NCBI GenBank assembly: GCA_001247695.2
Contig: LGRX02030603.1
Location: 1 to 64,000, forward strand
Direction: 5' to 3'
Length of the DNA stretch: 64,000 bases
Source: Cymbomonas tetramitiformis
Taxonomy: Eukaryota; Chlorophyta; Pyramimonadophyceae; Pyramimonadales; Pyramimonadaceae
Made by a program: the position numbers and the translations under genes. Below the pieces are notes generated by a model. That model made no database searches and was not told the origin of the DNA. It was given only the letters and a program-made list of their open reading frames with translations. Positions 16,487-26,148 of this stretch are shown here, in pieces. The number at the start of each line of letters is the position of its first letter. Positions within the stretch are counted from its first letter, which is position 1.

Positions 16487-19456
16487 ATGCCAATTGAATT
16501 CAAAGATTTCGATACCACCAAACTTGCTATTAAGACCTACCTTAAAATGCAATGGGTAAACAATATGACCGATGGTGGTGCTCAAGCTTATGTAATTTCA
16601 ACTTTGAAAGAAGATGAAATTCTCATTAAGTCGCTTACCAAAAAGATGGGACAAATGTGGTCCAAAATTCACAAAAACAATATGGCAAAAATATTGACCA
16701 AACAATATGGTATCTACGAAGTAATCCAACCCGGTGTCAAACGAAAAATCTTTTTTGATATTGATGGAAAATCTGAAATCGATTTAGAAACACTCAAAGA
16801 AATAATATTGACCAAATTTCCAAATGCCAACTTTCAAATTAGTGGGAATACATCGCCAAAAAATGGCAAACCATATTGGTCTTATCACATTACTCTTTCT
16901 AATTATTACTTTAAGAATCTTAATGCTATGGCTCCCTTAAAAACATGGGTAAAAAAGTATAAAAATGACTTTGGTATGGATGATATATATACCACAAATC
17001 GTCCCTTCAAATGTGTTAATCAAAGCAAGCCCGAAGAATATCGAACTCAAGATATCATTGAAGGAAGTCAATCGGTCACCAAGCATTGTGTATTGATGGA
17101 TTTCGATGAAGACTCAATTGATGCCGCTACTTTAGATTGGGAATTTGAGGATGTAGAACTTGATGAAAAGACTCATCAAAAAATTGACTTAAGTTCCATC
17201 ACACCATGTGACTATGTGCCCCCATCCAATTTTAATTGGAATACGACAAGTTACAAACACATATTAGGCATGATACCCAACAAACCAAGAGGTGACCCTA
17301 GTAGCTTTCAACACAATATAACTTGGCTGATTATGTTATGGTCATACCATAGCAACATTAATTTGAAGGACTTTTTAAAGTGGGCCGCTCAAAAAGACGA
17401 CAATAAAGAAAGGCTTAAAAAGTATGAGGTATTTTGGCAAAGGGCGAAAGACAAATTTTCTCCGGGCGACAACTTTATCAAGAACCTCTTGCTCAGATTT
17501 TATCCCAACCTACTATTTGATACGATTTGTGAGCAAAGTTCAAAGTTTCTTAAGGGGTGCGACGTACCAATCGACATTTTTATGAGTGATAGATGGGTGA
17601 AGCCGATTGAAATTCATAATGCATTTGGACATGCATCCATGGTGTTCTTGACGGCATTCATGAGCGGGAACAAGACCGGTTCTACTATTGATTATCTTCA
17701 CAAGTATGAAAAGGGTAGTAGCATTATATGGTTCAGCCCAAGGATATCTTATGCACAAAATGTAGCGACAAGATTGCAATCCTTGCGGTTCAAAAATTAC
17801 AAAAGCTTTGATAAGAACAAACAAGAATTAATTCCGGCAGCACATAGAATTATAATGTCTATGGAATCACAATGGAAAACAGAAAATTGTTTAAGCTTGT
17901 TTGCCGGTTTATGCGAAGATGAAATTGAAACTCGTAATAGTTATGACATTGTTATCTTGGATGAGATTGAGACTTACAAAAGTATTTTCATGAACCGCAC
18001 GACACATGGGGAGTACTTACCCGCCAATTGGGATTGCTTTATGCACATTGTAAAATCTGCAAAGAAAATCATCTTTATGGATGCTTTTCCCCATCAAGAC
18101 ACCATTACATGGTTTAAGAAGGTTAGAAATTTAGATTGCCCTTTAATTACGCTTGGTCACAACCTACCACCAGCTCCGCAACAATTAATTAATTACGAAA
18201 ACAAAAAATTTTGGGAAGCATCGTTCATTGATGCTTTGAACAATGGGGAAAACATATATTTGTTTTATCCTTTCAAAACCGATTTCAAAAAAGGCAAGAG
18301 TGTTTGGTGCTATGGCATGGACACATTCAAAGATATGATTATAGCAAACACCGACCTCACTCAAGATGACATCATTTGTTATCATGGGATGAGCGATGAT
18401 GAAACGAAATCAACCTTATCTAATGTTGACGAGGTGTGGGCATCTAAACGACTTGTGATTTCCAATGTTGCTATTACGGTGGGAGTCAATTTTGATACCG
18501 GCCCAAACAAATCTCCGCACTTTCATAAACGATATGCATTTTTGGACCCAGCCATGGTGTCATACCGGAACTTCTTTCAAAATCTGTTTAGGGTGAGACA
18601 ATATCATACAAATGAGCTTCACCTATACAAAACAAGTGCAACGATGAAGCAAATCAGGTTTAGACTAAAAGGGTTTTGTCTTCCATATAATGCACCTGAA
18701 AGTGAGTTGTATCAAAAATTGGCAAACCAAGAAGAGTGTGAGTATTGGGCACGAGACGAACGAGTATATCATTGGTATCTCCGGAAATGTGGCTTTATTA
18801 ATAGCGAACTTTCTCAAAATAGTAGGGAAATGGTGTGGGCTAAATTGAATGAAAATGAGACGGCTCCTTACTTTGAGTATAATAATATTGAAGATAAAGA
18901 AATTTTAGAGATTTACGAAAATCTGAATCCAAAAGTTTGGAGCAATGAAGCGACCATGGAAGATAAACTATGCATTGCCAAATATAATTTCAAAAATCTA
19001 TTCTTAGAGTCTATACCTCAACATTACCTCCGAGATTTGTGGAATCGAAAACTTGTAAACTTTGTTCACAGATTTATACAATTATTAAACAATCCAAACC
19101 ACATCTTGTGGACTCTATTTGAGCAAAACGGTGCCAAAGAAACATTGATGCTGCCCAACAACCCGACTTGGGATGTAGACATTAACACATTGAAAGAATC
19201 GTTCAAGATAAATTTTCAGGGAACTAAGATGACCCCATATACAATTAGCAAGGCTCTTGATGCATTTTTCGAAACCGATTGCTATGGTCCTGAACGAGAT
19301 GACAAAGGGAAGATAATATTGATTAAGCTGCCCGGTTCCCATAAAAAGTCTTACAATTATATTCATTCAAAGAAGTGGGAGCACTTTGTTCCAGCCCTCC
19401 AAGACTTCTTAATCATCAGCCCCATCTACAAAGGAAATGCATTTGAAATTGAGTAA
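16487..19456 (+). CDS. Primase-helicase: AEP domain fused to OBP-like SF2 helicase
   Basis: A 989-aa protein. N-terminal archaeo-eukaryotic primase: IFFDIDGK with the metal-binding DxD at 91-93 and the SYH motif at 132-134. C-terminal superfamily 2 helicase resembling herpesvirus UL9-type origin-binding proteins: a degenerate P-loop SGNKTG near 392-397, IWFSPRIS (motif Ia), ILDEIET near 487-493 (motif II), ITVGVNFD near 667-674 (motif V) and QNLFRVRQY near 697-705 (motif VI). It probably primes and unwinds viral DNA. Pairing with a protein-primed polymerase is unusual. The last 48 bp overlap the convergent C5 methyltransferase gene. Start ATG 16487 after ATATTATAAG. Confidence 0.82.
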   Translation: MPIEFKDFDTTKLAIKTYLKMQWVNNMTDGGAQAYVISTLKEDEILIKSLTKKMGQMWSKIHKNNMAKILTKQYGIYEVIQPGVKRKIFFDIDGKSEIDLETLKEIILTKFPNANFQISGNTSPKNGKPYWSYHITLSNYYFKNLNAMAPLKTWVKKYKNDFGMDDIYTTNRPFKCVNQSKPEEYRTQDIIEGSQSVTKHCVLMDFDEDSIDAATLDWEFEDVELDEKTHQKIDLSSITPCDYVPPSNFNWNTTSYKHILGMIPNKPRGDPSSFQHNITWLIMLWSYHSNINLKDFLKWAAQKDDNKERLKKYEVFWQRAKDKFSPGDNFIKNLLLRFYPNLLFDTICEQSSKFLKGCDVPIDIFMSDRWVKPIEIHNAFGHASMVFLTAFMSGNKTGSTIDYLHKYEKGSSIIWFSPRISYAQNVATRLQSLRFKNYKSFDKNKQELIPAAHRIIMSMESQWKTENCLSLFAGLCEDEIETRNSYDIVILDEIETYKSIFMNRTTHGEYLPANWDCFMHIVKSAKKIIFMDAFPHQDTITWFKKVRNLDCPLITLGHNLPPAPQQLINYENKKFWEASFIDALNNGENIYLFYPFKTDFKKGKSVWCYGMDTFKDMIIANTDLTQDDIICYHGMSDDETKSTLSNVDEVWASKRLVISNVAITVGVNFDTGPNKSPHFHKRYAFLDPAMVSYRNFFQNLFRVRQYHTNELHLYKTSATMKQIRFRLKGFCLPYNAPESELYQKLANQEECEYWARDERVYHWYLRKCGFINSELSQNSREMVWAKLNENETAPYFEYNNIEDKEILEIYENLNPKVWSNEATMEDKLCIAKYNFKNLFLESIPQHYLRDLWNRKLVNFVHRFIQLLNNPNHILWTLFEQNGAKETLMLPNNPTWDVDINTLKESFKINFQGTKMTPYTISKALDAFFETDCYGPERDDKGKIILIKLPGSHKKSYNYIHSKKWEHFVPALQDFLIISPIYKGNAFEIE

Positions 19457-20069
19457 ATATATTAATAGACCTTTAGGAATTGAGTGTAGTGTAGTAAGGG
19501 ATTTCGAAGTTCCCACATCGGAACGTGAGCTTTGAGCTCGCTGTGCTTGGATAAGGTGTCTCCCATATGCCACCATAGATGGACACGGGGTTATGTGTTT
19601 ATTACACATTTTGAGTTTTAGCCCTTGTTTATTAGTCCAAATGTTCGTCGCTTTGCGATACATACATCCATACATACAATAACAACATGTATGCATGTAT
19701 ATGTCTAGCGGTTTCATAAAATCTCGATGCTTTAATAGCCCTCCGTCTGAGGGATTTTCAATGTACCAATGACTTGCTTTGTAGTATTCAATAATCTCGA
19801 TTGTTCTCTTGACTATTGCATCAGCCAATGCAAAGTTTCTGACCCCAATTCTTTTCGCTTTTGAATACTCTGGTACAAGGAGGAGATGCCCATATGATAT
19901 CGAAATGATTTGGCGGGTATAATGTATAATCCCATATCAGAATGTCAACGTTGTGAGTAGGATTAAACCTCGGGTGAATATCAAGGGAGACGACTTCGCC
20001 ATCTTTATGCAAGTCTTTGAATATTTTGCTCACTGAGCATGTTCCACTAAACAATTCTAATAGTCTCAT
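19409..20069 (-). pseudogene. C5 cytosine DNA methyltransferase (1-nt frameshift)
   Basis: Two frames form one gene of 661 nt, one more than 220 codons. The N-terminal frame (ATG 20069, MRLLELFSGTCSVSK) has SAM motif I (ELFSGTCS) and the catalytic motif IV SPPCT. It then leaves frame near 19870-19880 and stops at 19821. The C-terminal frame (ending at 19409) has the ENP motif (WYIENPSDGG) and the conserved RKATNIWTN segment of small viral/phage C5 methylases. A single extra base just after the SPPCT codons accounts for the break. It may be a true mutation, an assembly error or recoding. It overlaps the primase-helicase end by 48 bp. Confidence 0.78.
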
Positions 20070-20082
20070 ACAATGAAGAATC

Positions 20083-20159
20083 AAAAAAGGTGGCAGATTG
20101 GGTCATATTCATATTATCTTATATATATCCATAATATGACCCAATCTGCCACCTTTTTT
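20083..20159. repeat. Family A palindrome (internal 2)
   Basis: The same 75-bp palindrome as at the termini, between the 3' end of the packaging ATPase and the start of the C5 methyltransferase. The loop matches the copy at 10252. Confidence 0.9.
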
Positions 20160-20210
20160 AATCCATTATGATAATGAAGAGAACAAGTACTATACCGGAG
20201 TCTATACTTA

Positions 20211-21155
20211 TCAAACTTGCATAGAAGATTCAGCTACTTGACTTGGAAGAATAAACTCATTGAAGTTTTTTCTGAACATACTCGGGTGACACTCCTTCTT
20301 TGCCAAATCGATAAAGAGAAAGTCATATCTATCTTGGACTGCTTGATTGAAGACATCATAAAATTGGTCCGGGGAAACCTCACCGCCAAGCTCTTGAGAA
20401 ATCTGTTTCAGCTCATCTTGATTTTTCGTCTTCATAAGTAGGATGTGGGTCAGGTTTGACCGTATAGCACGTTGTAGTCCCGCCCCATTGCTCGTATATG
20501 CTTGTGTGGCGAAAAGGAGTGAGCAGCCGATACTGCCGATGTTCTTCGTTTTTCCTTTGTGTCGATGACTTATAACGAAACGTCCCAATCCAGATTTCGG
20601 TCTAAAAACTGGTGAGTCTAGACAATCATCGAAAAATATTGCTACAGATGGTGGTCTATTGGTAACCTTGTATTTGTATTGTGGTGGTGCAATGTTATCG
20701 TTTTCATCGGCAAATTCCAAAAGTAAGTCGGCTGGTATTTCGTATACACTCATCTCGCTTTTGTGCAACATGTCCATGAGTCTTTTATAACGTTTTGTTT
20801 TTTCAACATATGATTCATATTCAAGGGCTTCTTCATCTAAAATGTTTTCAATCTGAGGAATAACATCTATCTCCGGTTCAAGGACATCGCTATCGTCTAA
20901 AGGAAGGTCTTCAAAATAGTGTTTGTTATTCTCATACGTCGGCGAGACCAATATAATCCTCTCCAATGCATTGTTGTATTGCATCAGTCGTAGTAAATGA
21001 GTAAGGCTTGTTGTTTTAGCACCTCCGCGTTTGGAATTTGCAAGTGTTACCATCGGTAATTGAATAAAGTCGTCCGGAGTCTCGATTGGAAAAGCAGAAC
21101 TGTTCTTCGGAATCTTAATATTGTAATTCTTATCTTTCAGTCTTTGGAACTTCAT
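20211..21155 (-). CDS. A32/FtsK-type genome-packaging ATPase
   Basis: A 314-aa protein. The P-loop is SKRGGAKTT at 41-49, and Walker B is VAIFFDDCLDS at 171-181. The following LLFATQAY and RSNLTHILLMKTKNQDELKQI segments are typical of the packaging ATPases of Polintons, PLVs and poxvirus A32. It pumps viral DNA into preformed capsids. Full length, frame intact. The gene upstream (21159-21635) ends 4 bp before its ATG, so the two are likely transcribed together. Confidence 0.88.
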   Translation of the reverse strand: MKFQRLKDKNYNIKIPKNSSAFPIETPDDFIQLPMVTLANSKRGGAKTTSLTHLLRLMQYNNALERIILVSPTYENNKHYFEDLPLDDSDVLEPEIDVIPQIENILDEEALEYESYVEKTKRYKRLMDMLHKSEMSVYEIPADLLLEFADENDNIAPPQYKYKVTNRPPSVAIFFDDCLDSPVFRPKSGLGRFVISHRHKGKTKNIGSIGCSLLFATQAYTSNGAGLQRAIRSNLTHILLMKTKNQDELKQISQELGGEVSPDQFYDVFNQAVQDRYDFLFIDLAKKECHPSMFRKNFNEFILPSQVAESSMQV

Positions 21156-21158
21156 ATA

Positions 21159-21635
21159 CTATAACGATAAAAATAGACTTGAGTAAGCCTTATCATAAGA
21201 TGGGTCTAATTCAGCATCTCTTTTCCGAGGTGGCGATTGAGATGCAATTTGGCTTTGTTTACGTCTTGTACTCTTCCTAACAATCACTTCAGGTTCTTCT
21301 TCCGATTGAGAGCTATCAGATTCAACAATGACAACCTGCTTTTTCGGTTTCTTCTTAAGGGCTTTTGGTTTCTTGACAACGATGTGTTCTACTTCGGGTT
21401 CGGGGGGTTCGGGTTCGGAATTTAACTGAGGTTCTGGCTGAGGAGATTTTGTCGTAGCTTTCTTAATGGTCTCTTGGGCTTCGGTAACTTTTTGAGATTC
21501 CTTAAGTTGAGTGGCCATCTTGATATCTTGTTTCTGTTTGGCTTTTTCTTGGCGAACAGCAAGTGCACGTTCCCTCATTTTCGCCAATCTGTCAAGTGTT
21601 GCAGAATCGGTAATCTTCTCTCCTTTAACTGGCAT
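21159..21635 (-). CDS. Charged coiled-coil protein upstream of ATPase
   Basis: A 158-aa protein. Residues 12-60 form a Lys/Glu/Gln helix (RLAKMRERALAVRQEKAKQK). The middle is Pro/Glu-rich, then a poly-basic KKPKALKKKPKK stretch, an acidic SDSSQSEEE patch and a basic tail. Mostly disordered. Family not recognised. It lies 4 bp upstream of the packaging ATPase. A role as scaffold, DNA-condensing protein or packaging partner is possible but unproved. Confidence 0.55.
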   Translation of the reverse strand: MPVKGEKITDSATLDRLAKMRERALAVRQEKAKQKQDIKMATQLKESQKVTEAQETIKKATTKSPQPEPQLNSEPEPPEPEVEHIVVKKPKALKKKPKKQVVIVESDSSQSEEEPEVIVRKSTRRKQSQIASQSPPRKRDAELDPSYDKAYSSLFLSL

Positions 21636-21703
21636 TAAGTAATTATAAGATACCCTAAGAAAATAATATTTCTGAATTTGACTTACGATTTCTCGATGAA
21701 ATC

Positions 21704-21779
21704 AAAAAGGTGGCAGATTGGGTCATATTCCCATTATCTTATACATAACCATAATATGACCCAATCTGCCACCTTTTTT
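21704..21779. repeat. Family A palindrome (internal 3)
   Basis: The same 75-bp palindrome, here between the divergent starts of the 21635 (minus) and 21796 (plus) genes. It therefore cannot be only a terminator; a bidirectional promoter or replication function is equally possible. Confidence 0.9.
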
Positions 21780-21795
21780 GATTCCTAATGTATAC

Positions 21796-22245
21796 ATGAC
21801 CAGAGAAACTTGGATAACAAAGTTAAAATCTTGCGGAGCCGAACATAGAGCCGAACACGGGATTAAAAAAAAGGGTAAGATGACACAAGGTGAGAAACTC
21901 AAAAACTTACGTGGTCGTCCAGTTGTTAAAAAGACAACTGCTAACAAAAGTAGAACCGCCTTAGACCATGGCACTTTATCAGGACAACCGGTGTATCAAC
22001 AGCCCGTCAAAGATGCTGCTTTGCCTACGAAGCCCCCACGTAGGATAGCCCCTATAATGGTAGCTCCTTTAGATAAGACCAGTATTGGTACAGTCAGCGG
22101 GAACCCAGTATTTCAACGACCTACCGAGGAGTATACCGGTGTTGGCAATTATCGTAAAGCCATTGATGATATTGAAAAGCGTATCAAAATGAAAAAACAA
22201 ATGAGGCGTGAAAAACGCCGAGCAGCGGACGTCACAAAAATATAA
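21796..22245 (+). CDS. Small basic protein upstream of DNA polymerase
   Basis: 149 aa from ATG 21796 (MTRETWITKLKSCGAEHRAE); an upstream TTG start lies within the palindrome and is rejected. Basic, with two short related units ending in GQPVYQQP and GNPVFQRP around 60 and 105, and a C-terminal Lys/Arg helix (KRIKMKKQMRREKRR). It could be a terminal-protein or DNA-packaging candidate by location before the polymerase, but no motif supports a firm call. Confidence 0.55.
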   Translation: MTRETWITKLKSCGAEHRAEHGIKKKGKMTQGEKLKNLRGRPVVKKTTANKSRTALDHGTLSGQPVYQQPVKDAALPTKPPRRIAPIMVAPLDKTSIGTVSGNPVFQRPTEEYTGVGNYRKAIDDIEKRIKMKKQMRREKRRAADVTKI

Positions 22246-22263
22246 TTTGTATAGTATAGGAAG

Positions 22264-25200
22264 ATGCCCCCCAAATCAAGAAAACAAAATCCGGAGGCTC
22301 GCCATAAGCTTACAGCCGACGATTGGGAAAATTTACAAAGTAGAAACCTAACCGGTGATGATAGAGCCAAAGCTATACGTGATTACAAGAAAAACTATCG
22401 GAAATCGAAAGAGAAGGTTGAGAAAGTCACCAGGCGACAATGGACCAAGATAGGGAAGAAACCTGCCAAAGAACAAAGTAGACTTGACGAGATTCAAAAG
22501 TACAGCATTGGAGATTCCAAGAGACATATAAAGAAGTTTAGCACGGACGTTGAGAAGTTGAAGGTACCATTCACAACGTTTTTACAAAGAGCAGCACCTG
22601 ATGGTAGCAGTCTGAACTATTGGTTACCGGAGAAGACAAAAGGAGTTGAACAAGTTTCAATGAGAGCGGTCTTCGAGGATGGGACTACATCCAAATGGGT
22701 GAAAGGGTCAGACCGGCAAGATGTGATGATGAAGTTCGAAGAGATGCTGCAAAGTCCTAAGGGCGGGGATAGCAGCAAAAAGGCCGTCGAGGTTGCTAAA
22801 GATGTAGAGGTAGAATACTACTCATCCAAACCGCCAGAAGGCAAGGGGTCTCGATGCTTAGCTGCACCAAAAAACACGGAAGAATTGCGACTGAAGCAAT
22901 GTGTCATTAAGATTGAATCCCGCAACAACTGTGGTATCAAATCTGTAGAACTTTTACATCGAAAGCGAAAATTAGATAAGATGTTAAGTGACAATGTTGT
23001 ATGTAAAAATCAATATGAGAATAAGTGGAAACAACTGAAACGCGACGCCAGCAATCACAAGGGTAACATAACGGCAGCTTCAGATCGATTGCGTTTGGAA
23101 TTGTTTGCGAAAAAGGATGCTAACGAAGGAATCAATATCGAAGACTTTCCAGTTTTAGAGAGGCATTACAGCAGAAATATATTTGTGTGGGGTATCACTG
23201 AACGACTTGGCGGTGAACCAATCATGTATTACCCGCCGTACTTCAACGAACACAATGAGTATTCAAGTTATAATGACAGCTTTCATATATTGTTGCACGA
23301 CAATCATTATGAACCTATCACGCGTATTGATTGCTTCAGAGGGAAAACTTATCGGCCATCGTGCACCCAGTGTAAATCTCAAAAATGCATATTTGCCAGC
23401 AAGGATGTACGGTTGACAAAAGGAAACAAGCAATGGCATCATTGTGATATTTGCAATCGTAAATTCATGAACGAAGAATGTTACAATCTGCACAAAGAAT
23501 TGGTGACGTGCAATCAGCTTCACAAATGTAAGATGTGCAATGTCAAGTTCAATCCTAAGGAGAAACACATGTGTGGATACAAAGCATGCCCAAACTGTAA
23601 GGTCGTTTGTAATCTATATGAACACAGATGCTACATGACACAGGTCAAACCGAAGTCCATACTATCACCTGAATCAATTGTGTGTTTCGATTTTGAAACT
23701 CGAAACGACGACGGTAGGCTGGTTGTAAATCATTGTGAAAGTCAGTACCATGATGGTACACATGTGATTCATAAAACCATCGGAGAGTTTCTTGAATGGG
23801 CCTGTCTAGACAAACATGCTGGCCACACATTCATCGCTCATTGCGGTTCCAAGTTCGACTTTAGATTGATAGTGGAGCATGTCATCAACGTCCAAAGGAA
23901 ACCTCCAAAGGATATATTGTACACAGGGGCTGATATATTGTGTGTCAAGATTGCCAACGTGAGGTTTGTTGATTCATATATGTTCATGTCACGTCCATTG
24001 CATGCTCTACCGGAGATGTTTGGCTTTGAAAACGAAATATCAAAAGGGTATTACCCACATCTCTTTAACACGTTGGAAAATGAGACATACATCGGTTTGT
24101 ATCCTGACATCAAGTATTACAATCCCGAGATACTTCAACCAGAAGCTTATCAAAAATTATACAAATGGTGGCATGAGAAAAAGAGCAAGTGTTTTATATT
24201 TGAAAATCCAAAAGAGATTGCACGATATTGCCATGACGATGTGACCATCCTACGCCGTGCAGTGTTCGCTTTCAGGGAATGTTTTCTAAAGATAACCGAC
24301 AACAAGTTTGACCCGTTTAGCTATCTGACGTTGGCACAACTGGCGATTAATATATGGAGAAGTGAGTGCATGCCAAAGGATTCAGTGGCTATATTGCAAT
24401 CATTGGTCAAGTCGCAGAATGCATCTATCAAAGAGAATCAGTGGTTGGATTACATTGTCCACACTACGTCAGCCAAGCTCAAACGCGATTACGATGGCAA
24501 ACGAAACTATAAACTCACAGATTTACAGATATATGTCGATGCTTTTGACGACACCACCAACACGGTGTATGAGTTCCTCGGAAGCTGGTTTCATGCAGAC
24601 CTGAAGAAATACCACAAAGACGATATTCAGTATCAACAAGGGCGTAAATCGGGTATGACGTTTGGTGAGGTCAATCGGCAAACGATGAAGAGACTGGATG
24701 ATATCAAGGCAGCAGGATATAATCTTGAGTATATCTGGGAGTCGGCATGGGATGAAACAGTAAATCGGCTGAAATTGTCCGAGATTGGTAAAGACTTTTT
24801 AGAGCGACAGAAGTTGGCTTCTCCTATCGTGGATAGAGACGTATATCATGGAGGGAGAGTAGACCTGGGTAAGTTGTACTACGAGGTCAACCACAACGAG
24901 CACATACGATACCTCGACTATAATTCCATGTACCCAAGTGTCATGAAAACGAACAAGTTTCCCAAAGGTCATCCCGAGGTTATAAGAGACGTTAAGACAG
25001 TTGACATTCATGGCTATTTCGGTTTGGTAAAATGCAAAATTGCTCCTCCAAAACATCTTAAATTTGGCGTTCTTCCTCACGTTGATAATAAAACAGGTAA
25101 GCTGGTATTTCCACTGTACGAAATGGTTGACACGTGGACAACGGTGGAGCTGGAGAAGGCCATCGAAAAAGGATACATTATTAATGCTATATACGAGATA

Positions 25201-26148
25201 AAACATTGGAAGGACACCACCAATGACCTGTTTGCCGGTTACATTGATAAGTTTTTGAAACTAAAAACAGAAGCCTCCGGACCTCCTGATGGAGACATCG
25301 ACGAGTTTATCGACCAGTTCAAGTTGCATGAAGGTGTCAAGTTGGACAAGGCAAATATCAAATGTAATCCAGGAATGAGACAGGTCTCCAAAGACATGCA
25401 AAATATACTTTACGGTAAATTGGGAGAGCGTCAGAATAAATCTAAGAGCAAGGTTATCCAAAATCCAGGTGAGTTCTACAATACCATTAGCAATAAAAGG
25501 TATGATTGTAAGTATGAGTTCGTTGGGAGCGACGACAACGAAATGGTCTTGATGAACTTCACTGAAAATTCAGAAGTATTTTCAGACACCAGATTTTCGA
25601 CCAACGAGGTTCTGGCTGCATTCATAACCAGTTACGGTAGATTAAAGTTGTATCAGTTAATAGAGGCAGCAGGTTTCGCCAATGTGCTTTACTTTGATTG
25701 CGACTCAATAATATATAGCGAAACTCCTGAAAACTATCACATATATCATGGCAATGCATATCGACAGCCATGGTTGGGTTTTCTGAAATGTGAATTGCAA
25801 CATTTAGAAAGGGACCATGGTAAGTGTATCGAGTTCTTGGCAACAGGACCAAAGTCATACAGTTTGAAGTTTGCTGATGGTTACACCATGACAAAGATAA
25901 AGGGATTCTCCTTGAGCGTAGATAACCTGCAACATATCAATCACGATGTTATGAAAGACATGGTCATCAACCGCAAACTACATACACCAGTCAAGATGAG
26001 CAATATGGTTATTAGGCATCCTTGTAAACATGAAGGTGTACGGTCCTTGAGTATGGAGTCAAGGGCCGAGCCAAAGACATTTAACTTCAAGTATGACAAG
26101 GGCGATATCAATTGGGAAACGTGGGAAGTTGTGCCGTTATCTACATAA
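22264..26148 (+). CDS. PolB: Family B DNA polymerase, protein-primed type
   Basis: A 1294-aa protein. N-terminal ~350 basic residues of unknown fold. A Cys/His-rich zinc-binding region lies at about 363-460 (CTQCKSQKC, CDICNRKF, CKMCNVKF, CPNCKVVC). The 3'-5' exonuclease motif I is FDFET at 475-479. Polymerase motif A is DYNSMYPS from Asp885; motif B is near ILYGKLG (about 1048); motif C is YFDCDS at 1143-1148, with Cys in place of the common Thr. This matches protein-primed PolBs of Polintons. The long N-terminus may include the terminal-protein region (inference). ATG 22264 lies 18 bp after the previous stop. The last 15 codons, including the stop, lie inside the right terminal inverted repeat. 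Confidence 0.92.
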   Translation: MPPKSRKQNPEARHKLTADDWENLQSRNLTGDDRAKAIRDYKKNYRKSKEKVEKVTRRQWTKIGKKPAKEQSRLDEIQKYSIGDSKRHIKKFSTDVEKLKVPFTTFLQRAAPDGSSLNYWLPEKTKGVEQVSMRAVFEDGTTSKWVKGSDRQDVMMKFEEMLQSPKGGDSSKKAVEVAKDVEVEYYSSKPPEGKGSRCLAAPKNTEELRLKQCVIKIESRNNCGIKSVELLHRKRKLDKMLSDNVVCKNQYENKWKQLKRDASNHKGNITAASDRLRLELFAKKDANEGINIEDFPVLERHYSRNIFVWGITERLGGEPIMYYPPYFNEHNEYSSYNDSFHILLHDNHYEPITRIDCFRGKTYRPSCTQCKSQKCIFASKDVRLTKGNKQWHHCDICNRKFMNEECYNLHKELVTCNQLHKCKMCNVKFNPKEKHMCGYKACPNCKVVCNLYEHRCYMTQVKPKSILSPESIVCFDFETRNDDGRLVVNHCESQYHDGTHVIHKTIGEFLEWACLDKHAGHTFIAHCGSKFDFRLIVEHVINVQRKPPKDILYTGADILCVKIANVRFVDSYMFMSRPLHALPEMFGFENEISKGYYPHLFNTLENETYIGLYPDIKYYNPEILQPEAYQKLYKWWHEKKSKCFIFENPKEIARYCHDDVTILRRAVFAFRECFLKITDNKFDPFSYLTLAQLAINIWRSECMPKDSVAILQSLVKSQNASIKENQWLDYIVHTTSAKLKRDYDGKRNYKLTDLQIYVDAFDDTTNTVYEFLGSWFHADLKKYHKDDIQYQQGRKSGMTFGEVNRQTMKRLDDIKAAGYNLEYIWESAWDETVNRLKLSEIGKDFLERQKLASPIVDRDVYHGGRVDLGKLYYEVNHNEHIRYLDYNSMYPSVMKTNKFPKGHPEVIRDVKTVDIHGYFGLVKCKIAPPKHLKFGVLPHVDNKTGKLVFPLYEMVDTWTTVELEKAIEKGYIINAIYEIKHWKDTTNDLFAGYIDKFLKLKTEASGPPDGDIDEFIDQFKLHEGVKLDKANIKCNPGMRQVSKDMQNILYGKLGERQNKSKSKVIQNPGEFYNTISNKRYDCKYEFVGSDDNEMVLMNFTENSEVFSDTRFSTNEVLAAFITSYGRLKLYQLIEAAGFANVLYFDCDSIIYSETPENYHIYHGNAYRQPWLGFLKCELQHLERDHGKCIEFLATGPKSYSLKFADGYTMTKIKGFSLSVDNLQHINHDVMKDMVINRKLHTPVKMSNMVIRHPCKHEGVRSLSMESRAEPKTFNFKYDKGDINWETWEVVPLST

